64,000 bases of DNA from Flammulina velutipes. Its lineage: Eukaryota > Basidiomycota > Agaricomycetes > Agaricales > Physalacriaceae. The stretch spans positions 992,001 through 1,056,000 of the forward strand of contig CM022375.1 of assembly GCA_011800155.1 (NCBI GenBank), written 5' to 3'. Below the pieces are notes generated by a model. That model was given only the letters and a program-made list of their open reading frames with translations, did not search any database and was not told the origin of the DNA. A program made the translations under genes and the position numbers. Positions within the stretch are counted from its first letter, which is position 1. The number at the start of each line of letters is the position of its first letter. Of the stretch, positions 20,627 through 31,863 are shown in pieces.

Positions 20627-23600
20627 TCGACGATCAAGGAGAGGTGGCTCTAGTAGTTGGACAAGCAGAGAATGGTGAAATACAGATCGAGCGCACCTTT
20701 GTGCCAGAAAAATCCCGTCAGACGTTTGATAGTCAGGCATTAACTAGCTTGTACTTGTCACAATCCTCCGATGGTGTTAACAAGGCCGCTAAAGCATTGC
20801 GGAATGGGTTTCGTTATGGAACTGCATCGGGTATGTCCACTTCGGACCACCCGCCAGGAAGTCGGGTCTTGTTACCACAAGTCCGACTAGACTCAGATTG
20901 GACTTTAGAGGAGGTTGAACCATATCAGCCAGTAACGGTGAACTTGTTCGACTCAGTCCCTCGAGGACTTGAGAAAATACTTCAGAATTTGACAGTTAGT
21001 ATCCCACAGAAGGAACTCACTCTCTCACAGCAAGAGTATTTAGACTCGAGAAAACGGGAATCAATTCCCAGACAGGTCTTAGCCACTAAGAAATACAAAC
21101 CAGTCGCATTAAAAGTCAAACCCCACCTGGGAACCTTACCCGAGGAGTTCAGGATCATCCGCAATATTGTCAGGGATCCACTCGAAGGCATGTTGGAGTT
21201 AAATCCCAACCCGCCAAGCTTCACTCCGACAGGAAGATACACAGAAGAACGACGTGAACAAGTCCAGAGAGACCATGTCGGGGATTTTCTGTGGCCTCAG
21301 GAAAGGAACTTGATCGACGACTTGATGTGTAAACAGAACCAAGGCTTTGCCTGGGAAGAGACAGAGAAAGGGAGGTTTCGAGAGGACTTCTTTCCACCTG
21401 TAGATATGCCAGTAATACCACATGTACCATGGGTATTGAAGAACATTAAAATCCCGCCAGGGATTTTTAATGAAGTCTGCGCTATCATCAAAAATAAGCT
21501 AGACTCAGGTGTATATGAGCCTTCGAACTCCTCATATCGCTCGAGATGGTTTTGCGTGGTAAAGAAGGACGGCAAGAAACTTCGACTAGTACATAGTTTG
21601 GAGCCGCTAAATGCCGTCACCATAGCGCATTCTGGTCTACCACCCGCTACCGAAGAGTTAGCGGAGGCATTCGCAGGAAGAGCCTGTGGGGGAACTTTGG
21701 ACCTGTATGTAGGGTATGATGAGCGCCACTTGTCAGAAAAATCTAGAGACATGACTACCTTCTCAACACCCTATGGGGCTTTGCGATTGAAGACATTACC
21801 TATGGGATGGACGAACTCAGTCCCAATATTCCATGAGGATGTCACTCATATTCTCAAAGACGAAATCCTGACATATACACGGCCCTATATTGACGACGTT
21901 CCTGTAAGAGGACCCGCCACTAGGTATCAGGACAAGGAAGGGAACTTCGAAACCATTCCCGAAAACCCAGGAATTCGCCGTTTTGTATGGGAACATATGG
22001 TGAATATGAATAGAATTATACAAAGAATGAAATATTCGGGTGGAACCTTCTCAGGACACAAAGCAATAATCTGTGCCAATGAAACAGTAGTAGTCGGACA
22101 CACTTGTTGTTATGAAGGACGAAAACCAGCTGAAGATAGAGTAAAAGTCATCTCAGACTGGTTGCCGTGCGAATGTCTTAGAGATGTCCGCTCATTTCTC
22201 GGGACAGCGGGAGTATTTCGAACTTTTGTCAAGGATTATTCAAAGAAAGCATTAGCAATGACTAGACTCACCAGGGATGGAGTACCATTCGTCTGGGGAG
22301 AGGAAGAACAAGCGTCAATGGATGCACTCAAAAGAGCGTTGGAAACAAGCCCCATGTTGAAGCCACTGAATTATGACTGGCCAACACCCGTTATCTTGTC
22401 GGTTGATACCTCTTACATGGCGGTTGGGTTTTATCTGTCCCAAGAGGATCCAGAAGACCCTAAGAAACGCTATTTTGCTAAGTTCTTATCCATAACCTTG
22501 GACGAGCGGGAAGCCAGGTACTCGCAATCAAAGCGGGAGTTATTTGGTCTGCACCGTGCGTTAATGGCTTGCAAGTATTATTTACTTGGATGTAGGAAAT
22601 TGAAAATTGAAGTCGATGCAAAGTACATCAAAGGAATGTTGTCCAACATAGACTCTCTAACCAATGGGAATCTACAACACTGGGCAGAAGAAATCTTGAT
22701 GTTCCACTTCACCCTAGTACACGTACCTGAGAAAGTACATGGCCCAGATGGACTCAGTAGAAGGGTAGCATCACCAAACGATGTGGTCATTCCAAGTCCA
22801 CCAGGGGACGAGTACGAAGAAGAGCTATCGACCTTCGAATATGAGGAACCCGCTAACTTAGCGGAGGAAGACAAACCTCTACCCTTCGAAGACTTCAAAG
22901 ACAATATAGACACTAGGACTGGATATCTCTTCGAAGTTAGCAAACCAGATGAGAACCAGGAGGACTTAGTAGAAGAAACCTCGACAGAAGTCGAGGAAGA
23001 GTACAGAGTCACTCAACTAGCCGCTATGGCAGTGGAGGACTTAGAGAAATGGGTAGCTATCGACGAGTTCCCTGAACTAGAACGATCAGCTAGGGAACAG
23101 TTATGGGAAACCTTACTACCACACGTAGAACCCTACTTGAAGGAGGAGAATTATACACCCGCTATCTTAGCGGATCGACAACTTCAAACCCTTAGGGACT
23201 TCAGTGATAAGGAATTCTTCATAGCTGGTGACAAGCTATACAAAAAGAATGCAGAAGGAAAACACCGGAGAGTCCTCCTACTAGGCAAGAGATTGCCAGT
23301 GGTACAAGTCATACACGACAAGCATGGGCACAAAGGTCAATTTTCCGTCCGCAAACTTGTCGGGAAAAGATTCTGGTGGCCAGGAATGGATACAGACATC
23401 AATTGGTTCGTAAAAACGTGTGTACTCTGTCAGAAGAGACAGAAGATGAAAATACACAAAGAACCAACTATAACTCCAACACCAGGGATCTATGAAACGG
23501 CGTTTGTAGACACCTTCAGAATGCCAACTTCTGGTGGCACTGGAGCTCGAAAGAGGTACTCAGGATATAATGCAGTCACAGTAGCACGATGTGGATTGAC

Positions 23601-24483
23601 TGGATGGCCAGAGGCCAGAGCGTTAATCAACGAGAATGCCGAGACCTTAGGGGATTGGATTTTCGAAGACATATTGTGTAGATGGGGTTGTATAAAGCAG
23701 ATAGTCACCGATAACGGACCCGCTATCAAGAAGGCAATGGTCCATATCGAGGCTAAGTATGGTGTTAAAGGGATTCTAATCACTCCCTACAACAAACAGG
23801 CCAATGGAAAAGTGGAAAGAGGGCACTGGGACATTAGACAATCATTGTTTAAAGTGTGCAAAGGCCATCCAGAGGAATGGCCCGCTTTCTTACATGAAGT
23901 ACTATGGGCCGAAAGGATAACGGTTAAAAGGACTTTGGGTCATTCACCGTTTTACGCAGTAACAGGATGTGAACCAGTGTTACCACTTGATATCGAAGAA
24001 GCCACTTGGCTTGTAGATATTCCAGATATGTTGATTTCACACTCCGACTTGATAGCGTATCGAGCAACTCAGTTGATAAAACACAAAGAAGACGTAAAGA
24101 AAATGAAACAGCGTGTAACTGAAGCCAAGAAAAGAGCGGCGGAAAGATTCATGGATGAACATAAAAATAGAATTCCAAAGTACAAGTTCAAAACAGGCGA
24201 ACTAGTACTGGTGCGCAATACGCGCATCGAAGACGAATTAAATTCAAAGTTCAAAGAAAGATTCATGGGTCCATACGCTGTTATTTCTCGAACAACGGCT
24301 GGGAATTACGTACTGTGTGAACTGGATGGCTCGATATTGAAAGATAAGATAGCCCAGTTTAGAGTGATCCCTTTCTACTCGAGAAAGGACCCAAAACAAC
24401 TGGGAGATGTATTTTTCAAGAGGCTACATAGGATCCGCGATAGTGTCGGGCGAGTACTCGACCTGGTAAATAAAACTACGTAG
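20623..24483 (+). CDS. pol: pol: reverse transcriptase, RNase H and integrase of the giant element
   Basis: The ORF has 1,286 codons. In order it shows: an N-terminal linker; reverse transcriptase with GGTLDLYVGYDER and the catalytic YIDD box at about residue 422 (21,886); RNase H (ILSVDTSYMAVGFYLS ... SKRELFGLHRAL) around 585-715; the integrase HHCC finger (H-x3-H ... C-x2-C, HDKHGHKG to CVLCQKR) from about 898; the integrase core with D (DTFRMP, ~963), D (TDNGP, ~1,029) and E (GKVERGH, ~1,065); and a GPY/F-like module (RFMGPYAVI) near 1,220. There is no chromodomain, unlike the chromovirus at 41-46 kb. The frame is unbroken, so the element may be recent. It belongs to a basidiomycete gypsy lineage in which RT carries YIDD(V/I)PV. 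Confidence 0.9.
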   Translation: MIDDQGEVALVVGQAENGEIQIERTFVPEKSRQTFDSQALTSLYLSQSSDGVNKAAKALRNGFRYGTASGMSTSDHPPGSRVLLPQVRLDSDWTLEEVEPYQPVTVNLFDSVPRGLEKILQNLTVSIPQKELTLSQQEYLDSRKRESIPRQVLATKKYKPVALKVKPHLGTLPEEFRIIRNIVRDPLEGMLELNPNPPSFTPTGRYTEERREQVQRDHVGDFLWPQERNLIDDLMCKQNQGFAWEETEKGRFREDFFPPVDMPVIPHVPWVLKNIKIPPGIFNEVCAIIKNKLDSGVYEPSNSSYRSRWFCVVKKDGKKLRLVHSLEPLNAVTIAHSGLPPATEELAEAFAGRACGGTLDLYVGYDERHLSEKSRDMTTFSTPYGALRLKTLPMGWTNSVPIFHEDVTHILKDEILTYTRPYIDDVPVRGPATRYQDKEGNFETIPENPGIRRFVWEHMVNMNRIIQRMKYSGGTFSGHKAIICANETVVVGHTCCYEGRKPAEDRVKVISDWLPCECLRDVRSFLGTAGVFRTFVKDYSKKALAMTRLTRDGVPFVWGEEEQASMDALKRALETSPMLKPLNYDWPTPVILSVDTSYMAVGFYLSQEDPEDPKKRYFAKFLSITLDEREARYSQSKRELFGLHRALMACKYYLLGCRKLKIEVDAKYIKGMLSNIDSLTNGNLQHWAEEILMFHFTLVHVPEKVHGPDGLSRRVASPNDVVIPSPPGDEYEEELSTFEYEEPANLAEEDKPLPFEDFKDNIDTRTGYLFEVSKPDENQEDLVEETSTEVEEEYRVTQLAAMAVEDLEKWVAIDEFPELERSAREQLWETLLPHVEPYLKEENYTPAILADRQLQTLRDFSDKEFFIAGDKLYKKNAEGKHRRVLLLGKRLPVVQVIHDKHGHKGQFSVRKLVGKRFWWPGMDTDINWFVKTCVLCQKRQKMKIHKEPTITPTPGIYETAFVDTFRMPTSGGTGARKRYSGYNAVTVARCGLTGWPEARALINENAETLGDWIFEDILCRWGCIKQIVTDNGPAIKKAMVHIEAKYGVKGILITPYNKQANGKVERGHWDIRQSLFKVCKGHPEEWPAFLHEVLWAERITVKRTLGHSPFYAVTGCEPVLPLDIEEATWLVDIPDMLISHSDLIAYRATQLIKHKEDVKKMKQRVTEAKKRAAERFMDEHKNRIPKYKFKTGELVLVRNTRIEDELNSKFKERFMGPYAVISRTTAGNYVLCELDGSILKDKIAQFRVIPFYSRKDPKQLGDVFFKRLHRIRDSVGRVLDLVNKTT

Positions 24484-24757
24484 GGAACAGATGGTGCGGA
24501 CACCATCTATTTTCCTTGGTAGGGGATATAAGAGGCGTTATATAGGCCAAAATTTTAAATTTTGTTAAGATTTATCGTCAGCCGCCTATATAGCGGGCAG
24601 TCAGAACACCCGCCAATATAGCGGGTGGAAATCGGAAATCGACTCGAGTCAGGTGAGAACACGTGACGCATCACGTGACAGGATGTGTCCAAAACCAATC
24701 AAATAGAAGACTGGTTGCCAGGCATAACAGTAGTGGAAGTCAAGGATGGCAAGCTTG
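24484..24757. other. 3' non-coding region after pol
   Basis: This holds two palindromes of the CCG-N9-CGG series (24,582 and 24,610), an AATTTTAAATTTT stretch, and two CACGTGAC motifs close together near 24,660-24,680 that resemble E-box-type sites. No gene is seen. Confidence 0.5.
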
Positions 24758-24764
24758 TGTAAGG

Positions 24765-27267
24765 CACCCTATGCAGTACCTATATCAAGTTACAGGACTC
24801 TAATAGCAGGGCAGAGTATTACAATATGGGTTCACCTTTAGAGGGGTCTCTCATAACTCGATACAGGCTCTCTCCCACCTGCTGGGCTAGGTACTGGATT
24901 GGGATAGACCCTGGACTGGTTCACTAGCTCAATAGGTCACATGATGAATGTGGCACCAGGAAAATACAAATCAGGAATATGATGGGGGCAGGGACTGGGG
25001 AAATGTGGCACCAGGAAATGCAGATCAGGGGAATTGATGGGACTGATGGGGGAGAGGATGGGGAATGCCTGATGGGGGATTGATAGCAGGGTACAATTGT
25101 GGGTCCAGCATAAATGCTGGGCTATTGCCAGGATATAGGGTGGGGATATGGGGGAGTATATAAAGGATATAAAATAGAATTCTCTATTAATACAAGGAAC
25201 AAGGAGGAGCAGGTGGTAGCTGCTGAAACCAGCAATAAACGATGTGTGGCGCATTTTTGACGAGGAGCACATACCTCGGATCCACTAGGCGTTAGTATGG
25301 CTGTATTCTCCTTGAAATTTAGATGTGTGCAGCATAAAGAACCATGTAAAAAGACGAAGAACTGGCAGAGAAACAAGCCAAACATTATTGAAAATCCCTT
25401 AAAAAGCACCAAAAAGGGAGCAGCACTTTGCCCTCGCATTGGGGTGACCTGAAATCACCTGGAGGTCGTCCAGACACCTTTGGGGCATTGTATATGTCAC
25501 TCAGTTAGGTCCCCAGGTCAACAGAACCCTTGGATATGATCAAAATGCCAAAAACCCGGACCACACAGCTTTGGGCCACACTATCAACTTGCCATGACCT
25601 GGGGACACCTTATATTCGAAGATATATGTATATAGTGCTATAATCATGAGTTAGATGAAGTCTGGAATGTCAAAAATGCGGTCAAAACCTTGGATATACC
25701 CCAAATAATGTCCCCCACCAAAGCACACATACCATCAACTTCCCCTGACCTCTGGATCGTCCCAATGTGTTCTATTATCATTATATATGATGTATTAACA
25801 CCCCAGAGGTGTCCCTAATGTGTCAAAATGCGAATAGAAATGGTACAATAATTTATATCTCCTCCTTCTACACCAAGAACTACCCCAACTATCACACATC
25901 TGAGTGGTGGACTATTGATTTTAACATCATACAATGTGTTTTTAGCTTCCCAGAATATGTCCCAGGTTGAACACCCTTCAATATAGAGCATGGACATTTG
26001 AGAATTAGTACAAAGATCATATCCTCACCATATACCAAAGGGGTGTATCTTCGAGGTCTACCTGTGACCTGGGCCCCAAGATATCATCTATATGATGTCA
26101 AATGACTATTAGAACAGTCCTAAAGATGTAGATATGCGAACCAGTGGGTGTACTTGAGCAGGAAGGGTGAAGAAGGGTTCACCTAGTACCATGAATGTTC
26201 GCATTTTGACACATTAGGGGATCCTCTGGGATGCTAATACGTCATCTATAATGATAATAGAGCACATTGGGACGACCCGGAGGTCAGGGGAAGTTGATGG
26301 TATGTGTGCTTTCTTGGGGGACATTATTTAGGGTATATCCCAGGTTTTGACCGCATTTTTCACACTCCAGACTTCATCTAACTCATGATTATAGCATTAT
26401 ATACATATATCTTCGAATATAAGGTGTCCCCAGGTCATGGCAAGTTGATAGTGTGGCCCAAACCTGTGTGGTCCGGGTTTTTGGCATTTTGATCATATCC
26501 AAGGGTTCTGTTGACCTGGGGACCTAACTGAGTGACATATACAATGCCCCAAAGGTGTCTGGACGACCTCCAAGTAGTTCTAGGTCACCCCAATGCGAGG
26601 GAAAAGTGCTGCTCCCTTTTTGGTGCTTTTTAAGGGATTTTCAATAATGTTTGGCTTGTTTCTCAGCCAGTTCTTCGTCTTTTTACATGGTTCTTTATGC
26701 TGCACACATCTAAATTTCAAGGAGAATACAGCCATACTAACGCCTAGTGGATCCGAGGTATGTGCTCCTCGTCAAAAATGCGCCACACATCGTTTATTGC
26801 TGGTTTCAGCAGCTACCACCTGCTCCTCCTTGTTCCTTGTGTTAATAGAGAATTCTATTTTATATCCTTTATATACCCCCCCATATCCCCACCCTATATC
26901 CTGGCAATAGCCCAGCATTTATGCTGGACCCACAATTGTACCCTGCTATCAATCCCCCATCAGGCATTCCCCATCCTCTCCCCCATCAGCCCCATCAATT
27001 CCCCTGATCTGCATTTCCTGGTGCCACATTTCCCCAGTCCCTGCCCCCATCATATTCCTGATTTGTATTTTCCTGGTGCCACATTCATCATGTGATCTAT
27101 TGAGCTGGTGAACCAGTCCAGGGTCTATCCCAATCCAGTACCTAGCCCAGCAGGTGGGAGAGAGCCTGTATCGAGTTATGGGAGACCCCTCTAAAGGTGA
27201 ACCCATATTGTAATACTCTGCCCTGCTATTAGAGTCCTGTAACTTGATATAGGTACTGCATAGGGTG
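24765..27267. mobile_element. FB4: fold-back DNA transposon with CACCCTATGC termini
   Basis: The termini are CACCCTATGCAGTACC in inverted orientation, with perfect 7-bp direct repeats TGTAAGG at 24,758-24,764 and 27,268-27,274. The arms (about 1.07 kb each) share the inner part of FB1-FB3, including TGTGGCGCATTTTT, but have a different outer part, so it is a third subfamily. The loop of about 360 bp matches the FB1 loop with some changes. It holds no transposase ORF. It sits between pol and the presumed 3' LTR. Confidence 0.9.
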
Positions 27268-27274
27268 TGTAAGG

Positions 27275-27506
27275 CCAGTAAAGAGAAAGGCAGAATCAAG
27301 CTCAGGGACTCAGCGGGACCGAAACAGGCGGAAGCGAACAAGGAAGGACCAGGGCATCAATAGCAATCCAAAAAGGGAAGAAATTGACTCGCCTGGGATG
27401 TTTTGATGGGCGATCCATTAAACACCGGACCGGACCCCGGTAGTGTGAGAAAGAGGGACTTTAATGTTACCCTTTTTCTCTTCAACCACCACGACCAAAG
27501 TCGAAC
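27275..27506 (+). other. Candidate polypurine tract and gene A upstream region
   Basis: AAAAAGGGAAGAAA at 27,370-27,383 is followed one base later by TGACTCGCC. If this is the polypurine tract, the 3' LTR begins at 27,385 and is 8,028 bp long. Another, weaker candidate is the purine-rich stretch just after the pol stop (24,484-24,496). The remainder is the gene A upstream region, with pyrimidine-rich CCCTTTTTCTCTTC before the ATG at 27,507. Confidence 0.45.
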
Positions 27507-29556
27507 ATGTCCGCGCCCGTCTCTCCCTCGTCGCTCTCGCCTGCCGCTGCCTCGTCTGCCCCCGACCTCGCCGCCGCCATACCGCCTGCACCTGAGCCTG
27601 CCGCTACTATGTCGCCCGCGCCCGAACCTACCGCTACCGCGTCGCCTGCGCCTGAGCCCGTCTCCACCGTCTCGCCTGTGACCACGTCCCCCCGTGCAGA
27701 ACCAACTGCGGTGTCCGACTCGACAACGCCGTTGTTTCTCCCGGCCCCTTCAGAAGGAAGCTCGCCGTTGCCCGAAGAAAAAGAGCCAACCCCGCCTCCT
27801 AGGTCGCCAACCCCTGCGAGCCCGGAAGCGACACCACCACCTTCGAGCGTACTGGGAACGACGGAGTCAGGCATGACCTCGTCGGTTGACGCGTCGGCGA
27901 CGCGTCAACCAAGCCCAGTACGCGTCGAAACGTGGCCAAGTTTCGAGGAAGGCGGAAAGACGACCCTAGGCCTGGACTATGCGTCCACGGAGGGGGAAGA
28001 AGACGAAGACGAGGAGGTGGACGAGCTTATGAGCACGTCCTCTCCAGAACCCACGGAAAGGGAGGCGAAGGGATCTACGGGAGGTGAACCTCCTGCAGAT
28101 CCGGATCGCGACGACGGTCTCACCGCCGTCGAGATCGACTTCGCAAGGGCAATGCCCCCTCCTGTCCCGCAGTCACCACCAAGACTGCCTCTTCGTCTGG
28201 ATTCTCCGCCCCCGATGACGGAATCGCTGTTTGGACCTACGTGGTTCCCAGCACCAATCCCGCCACCATCACCGCAGGCCTGGTTACAACCGACGCCGCC
28301 AACGACGACTCCGCCTCCAGCATCCCCGCCTGTCGCTGGAACTCCTCCAGCAGCAACAGAGATACCGCTGGCGGGACCGCCACTGATGCTACCTCCCTCT
28401 TTCTGGTCGCCGCCAACCGTGATGTCGCCTCGAATCTGGTCGCCCCCAACGGGTACGCCGCCCAGGAAGGCGACACCTCCGGAAGCGGCACCGACTCCAC
28501 CACCCCCGACAACCGCAACGGCTCCAAGGCCAGTTTCAAGGAAGCGAAAACTGGAAAGGCCTGTCCAGGGGGACTCGCCAAAGAAAAGGACATGGGGACC
28601 GGCGATCCTCAAAACGCCTGCCTGGGTCCCGGTATCAAAGAAGAGGAAGGAGATGGAAGTCGAGGAAGAGGACGACTCTGAGGAGTCGAAACAGCCAAAT
28701 CCGCCGAAAAAGCGGATGAGGCTCATGAAGAAGGCGCCAGAAATGGCGAAGGCAAAGGTTAGCTCATTTCACCTGGTTTTAAACCAAGTGGAGGAAACTA
28801 ACTGAGAAATTCGAAAGAAACAGCCAACTGCCGAGGAGAAGGCACTAGCAGAACAGCGAGCCGCCCGGGCAGCGGCTCGTGAAGCCAGAAAGAACCAGCC
28901 CGCCGCCTCAACGTCGGCCCCGCCTGCAAGCCGGGCTCGGGAAGCCAAACCCGCCTCGCAGCCGGAGGCGTCGTCCTCAAAAAGGAAACTGGATGACGGC
29001 AATGCAGAGCCGCCAAAGAAGAAGCGAAAACCGAGGACGGTCGCCGTCAACCCTACCGGGCGTAAGCCCATGCTCCCCGCGCGCGACAAAAAACGACCCT
29101 TTTCACAGCCAGCAGATCCTGTGCAGGAGATGCTTCAAGAAAGGCATACACTGCAAGTTCGAAGGCTCGAACAAATCTTGCGTGGAATGCGCATATGTGA
29201 AGAAGGGTTGCTTGAAGCTGGATCCCGAGGATCCCTGCCTCCACAAGGACGAGGCCCAACTTCGCGTCGACGAGCTCGAGAAGGAGTTGGCAGCGGTAAC
29301 GGCCAGACTGACGACACTTGAAGAAACCGTCAGGCTGTCGGAGGCGGTTATCCCCAACCTCGAGGCAGCCCTCTCCATCATCTTGACTGGAGGAGACACG
29401 TCAGAGATCCTGCGAAAGCTGGAGAGGGGGAACTACGACTACGAGGACAGCGACGATGACGATGACGAGGAGATGGAGGACCCGAAAGGGAAAGGAAAAG
29501 GAAAGGCAAAGGCCCCCGCTGAGAAGAAGGGGAAGGGCAAAGGCAAAGAGAAGTAG
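27507..29556 (+). CDS. Gene A: LTR-borne Zn2Cys6 cluster protein, one-base shift in exon 2
   Basis: Exon 1 runs from 27,507 to 28,757 (417 codons, MSAPVSPSSL...), then intron 28,758-28,817 (GTTAGC...AAAG), exon 2 28,818-29,556. Order of features: a proline/alanine/threonine-rich N-terminus, an acidic EEDEDEEVDEL stretch, a proline-rich middle, basic KRKLERP/PKKRTWG/KKRMRLMKK patches, KKKRKPRTVAVNP, and then a Zn2Cys6-type binuclear cluster (29,122-29,211; C-x2-C-x6-C-x8-C-x2-C-x6-C). A coiled coil, an acidic run and a KGKGK-rich tail follow. Family knowledge: such clusters bind CGG triplets as dimers joined by coiled coils, in the nucleus. Exon 2 has a six-A run (29,088-29,093) one base longer than the frame needs, either a mutation or a sequencing error; the copy at 10,813-11,553 is open there. 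Confidence 0.65.
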
Positions 29557-29579
29557 GAACTTGGGCAGGCCCAAGTTCC
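29556..29579 (+). promoter_or_regulatory. Hairpin after the gene A stop codon, second copy
   Basis: It has the same 11-bp stem and two-base loop as at 11,553-11,576, starting at the last base of the TAG. Conservation in an otherwise diverged segment supports an RNA-level role. Confidence 0.55.
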
Positions 29580-30389
29580 TTTGGACTCTATACAAACGAA
29601 CTAGACGTTTTACTTACAAATGGGACTTAGTACGGCAGAATACGGACTGCATACGTACTGTATTTTCTTCGGGCGCTAGAGTCGTCGTCTTTTCCTTGGG
29701 CCTCCGGGCAAAAAGGCTATATATATAAGAGCTCCATATATATAAATAAACGGCTTGTACAAACTTGGATAGAATCAAGACTGAAAGTGCGAATCGCCGC
29801 TAAGTCGTCGGGCATCCAAGAAAATATGAGAAAGGCAAGAAAATAGGCTGCGCCACACAAGGAATTGGCACCCGACCCGATAGCGGGTCGGGTCTTCGGA
29901 CTCTAAGTGGTTCATTCAACAAATGTATTGAGTGAACTAAGCAAACTACAAGAGATAAGCGGGATGTCAAACCAAATAAGTCAAGGGGAGACGCCCGCAA
30001 GTGAAGAAGTAAAAAGGATCTAAGTGGAAAATCGGACTTAGAGAAACATAGAAGGACAAAAATAGCTATGCAAAAGCGCCGCTATGACTAGGGCATTGGA
30101 AATAAGAAACAAACAAGTCACAAAAAGAAGTTAGAGAAAGTCGGGAACACCCCAGTATTCGACACAGGACTCATCAGGATACTCGAGGGGAGCGCAAAAA
30201 CACATACGCTCGCCGCACTTGTTAAAATGTTTCTGCAATCAATACCAGGTCGTCAGCAAACAAAGGATGGCTCGAGAAAAAGCTAAAGGCACCAACAAAG
30301 ACCATAGAAGGTGGAGCTTGACTCTCCGCTTCGATAGCGGGTCCCGAAATGGGAGCGGCCGCTACCATAGCGGGTTCAGTCAAGACAGA
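29580..30389. other. LTR non-coding stretch between genes A and C, second copy
   Basis: It is aligned with 11,577-12,380 but diverged at its start. The first CCG-N9-CGG site is kept at the same place although the middle bases and flank differ (CCGCTAAGTCGTCGG here, CCGCTAAATTGTCGG there). No gene is seen. Confidence 0.5.
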
Positions 30390-31380
30390 CTAGGCCACCT
30401 CCACAGCGACTGGATTACCCATCCAAGCGACGGTGTGAGGAGGTGGAACAGAAGCTGAAGGAGCGATGGGACTGGTAGTTTCGTCGAAGTCACGATCCGT
30501 GGCTAACACGGGAGCAAAATCCAAGTGAGCAGCGAGACCCGTTGTGATAACGCGCTCGTACATGATAGGACGAGTGTCGCAGAAACGAGGGAATCGATTA
30601 ACCGCTAAGAAGCGGGGCCACCAAAGGACAAGCGCCTGGTCGACGGGGGACAATTGACCCAAAGGAAGGGGCAAGTTGTTCACTACCTCGTAGTTGGCAA
30701 CGATCCCTCCCAAGGAGTCCTCAGCCCCAAGGTGAAAACCAAGGAGAACGGACGTCTGACAAGGATACATTAGACCTCTGACTGGAAAGCGGGTGAACCA
30801 AACGTACGGCGAAGTCACCCAATGCCTCTTCCATCATCTTAGCAAAATACCGCTCGGGATGACGGAAGCGGGCGGGGATGAGGTCTTCGAAGTGAAGACC
30901 ATCGAGTACCACGGAACCCCGCCGCATCCCAAACCAGTTAGAAACAAGACGAAGGCAGCAGACATACAACAAAGCAATGTTGTAGGCCTGACCCGTCTTG
31001 AGGTCGGGATCCTCGATCTCCCAGATAGCCATCGAGCGAATCTATATCTAAGTCAGAACTAGGAAAAACAGGGGACAGAAGACGAAACCCACCAAACATT
31101 GAATCATGAAGCGCAGAGTGGGTGCATCGAGCATTTCGCTCACACCCAAGGACAAGTCCTCAGTCGGGGAAGTATGAAAGGAAGAAAGATCCAAGACGTC
31201 GAAAGGCGTGGCTACGATAGGGAAGCTAAACGTAGCACGGTACATCGACAAGGCCACAGCTAGACCCGCCTCAGCCTCTAAGAAACCGACGGCTTGACGG
31301 GAAAAGCGGTCAGAAAGGCCTGGGAGAAAAGCAAGCTTGAAGTTCGTCCAGGGAGGGATTAACGCAAGATTCTGCTCCAT
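30390..31380 (-). pseudogene. Gene C, second copy, with a premature stop
   Basis: It is nearly identical to 12,210-13,367, with start ATG at 31,380. A G-to-A type change (plus strand AGACTAGGCC near 30,388; the other copy has AGACTGGGCC) creates a stop that removes about 60 C-terminal residues relative to the first copy. Its function is unknown, as for the first copy. Confidence 0.4.
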
Positions 31381-31863
31381 GTTGGATAAGGATTCGAGAG
31401 GACGTTACGAGTTTATAAAGGTGCGCGCCCGCTATACTATCGGGCCCCGCAATAACAAACGGATCCGCAACGGCCATCGAATGCAATGAGGCAAGGCCTT
31501 ACCACACGGCTACGCTGAGTAGTATTGCCAATACAACGACCTAGAGGGTGCGGATGGACACCACCGAGTGACCTTCCACCAGGATATGCGCAGGGACTTG
31601 ACCACCCGCTATCAAAACGGGTCAAGGACAAAAATTAGGCCCCGCCAACATGGCGGACAGGAACTCTATCGTGTAGATTCAGTTGGTGGCACAGCGAGAC
31701 ATGAGGCAAAACATATTGCAAATTCAGAGTCTAGTTACGAGGCGAATGATGAACTAAAGAGGGAATACAGTAACTAGCTGCAACAGGGACGTGCCCAACG
31801 AACTACAGATCACGGAAAGAGTATTGAGGGATCTACAGCGGAATGTCCGGATCGAAGGAGAGA
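31381..31863. other. Spacer between genes B and C, second copy
   Basis: It matches 13,368-13,850, including the palindrome group. No other content is seen. Confidence 0.4.

Larger units (their letters stand above)
11785..24624. repeat. Dispersed 15-bp everted palindrome CCG-N9-CGG (at least 35 copies)
   Basis: By eye I located sites starting at 11,785; 11,860; 12,314; 12,347; 13,416; 13,593; 13,629; 14,081; 14,098; 15,581; 15,911; 15,997; 16,333; 16,350; 16,627; 16,642; 17,309; 17,515; 17,719; 18,104; 18,250; 18,690; 19,013; 19,659; 19,698; 19,983; 20,851; 21,650; 22,388; 22,850; 23,159; 23,349; 24,435; 24,582 and 24,610. All have exactly nine bases between CCG and CGG, and most sit in a wider (A)CCCGCT...AGCGGG(T) palindrome. 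They occur in LTR, leader, gag, pro, pol and 3' non-coding DNA, and in more than one codon frame. Chance would give about 2-3 in 12.8 kb at this base composition. The 3' LTR copy carries the corresponding sites. Confidence 0.75.
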
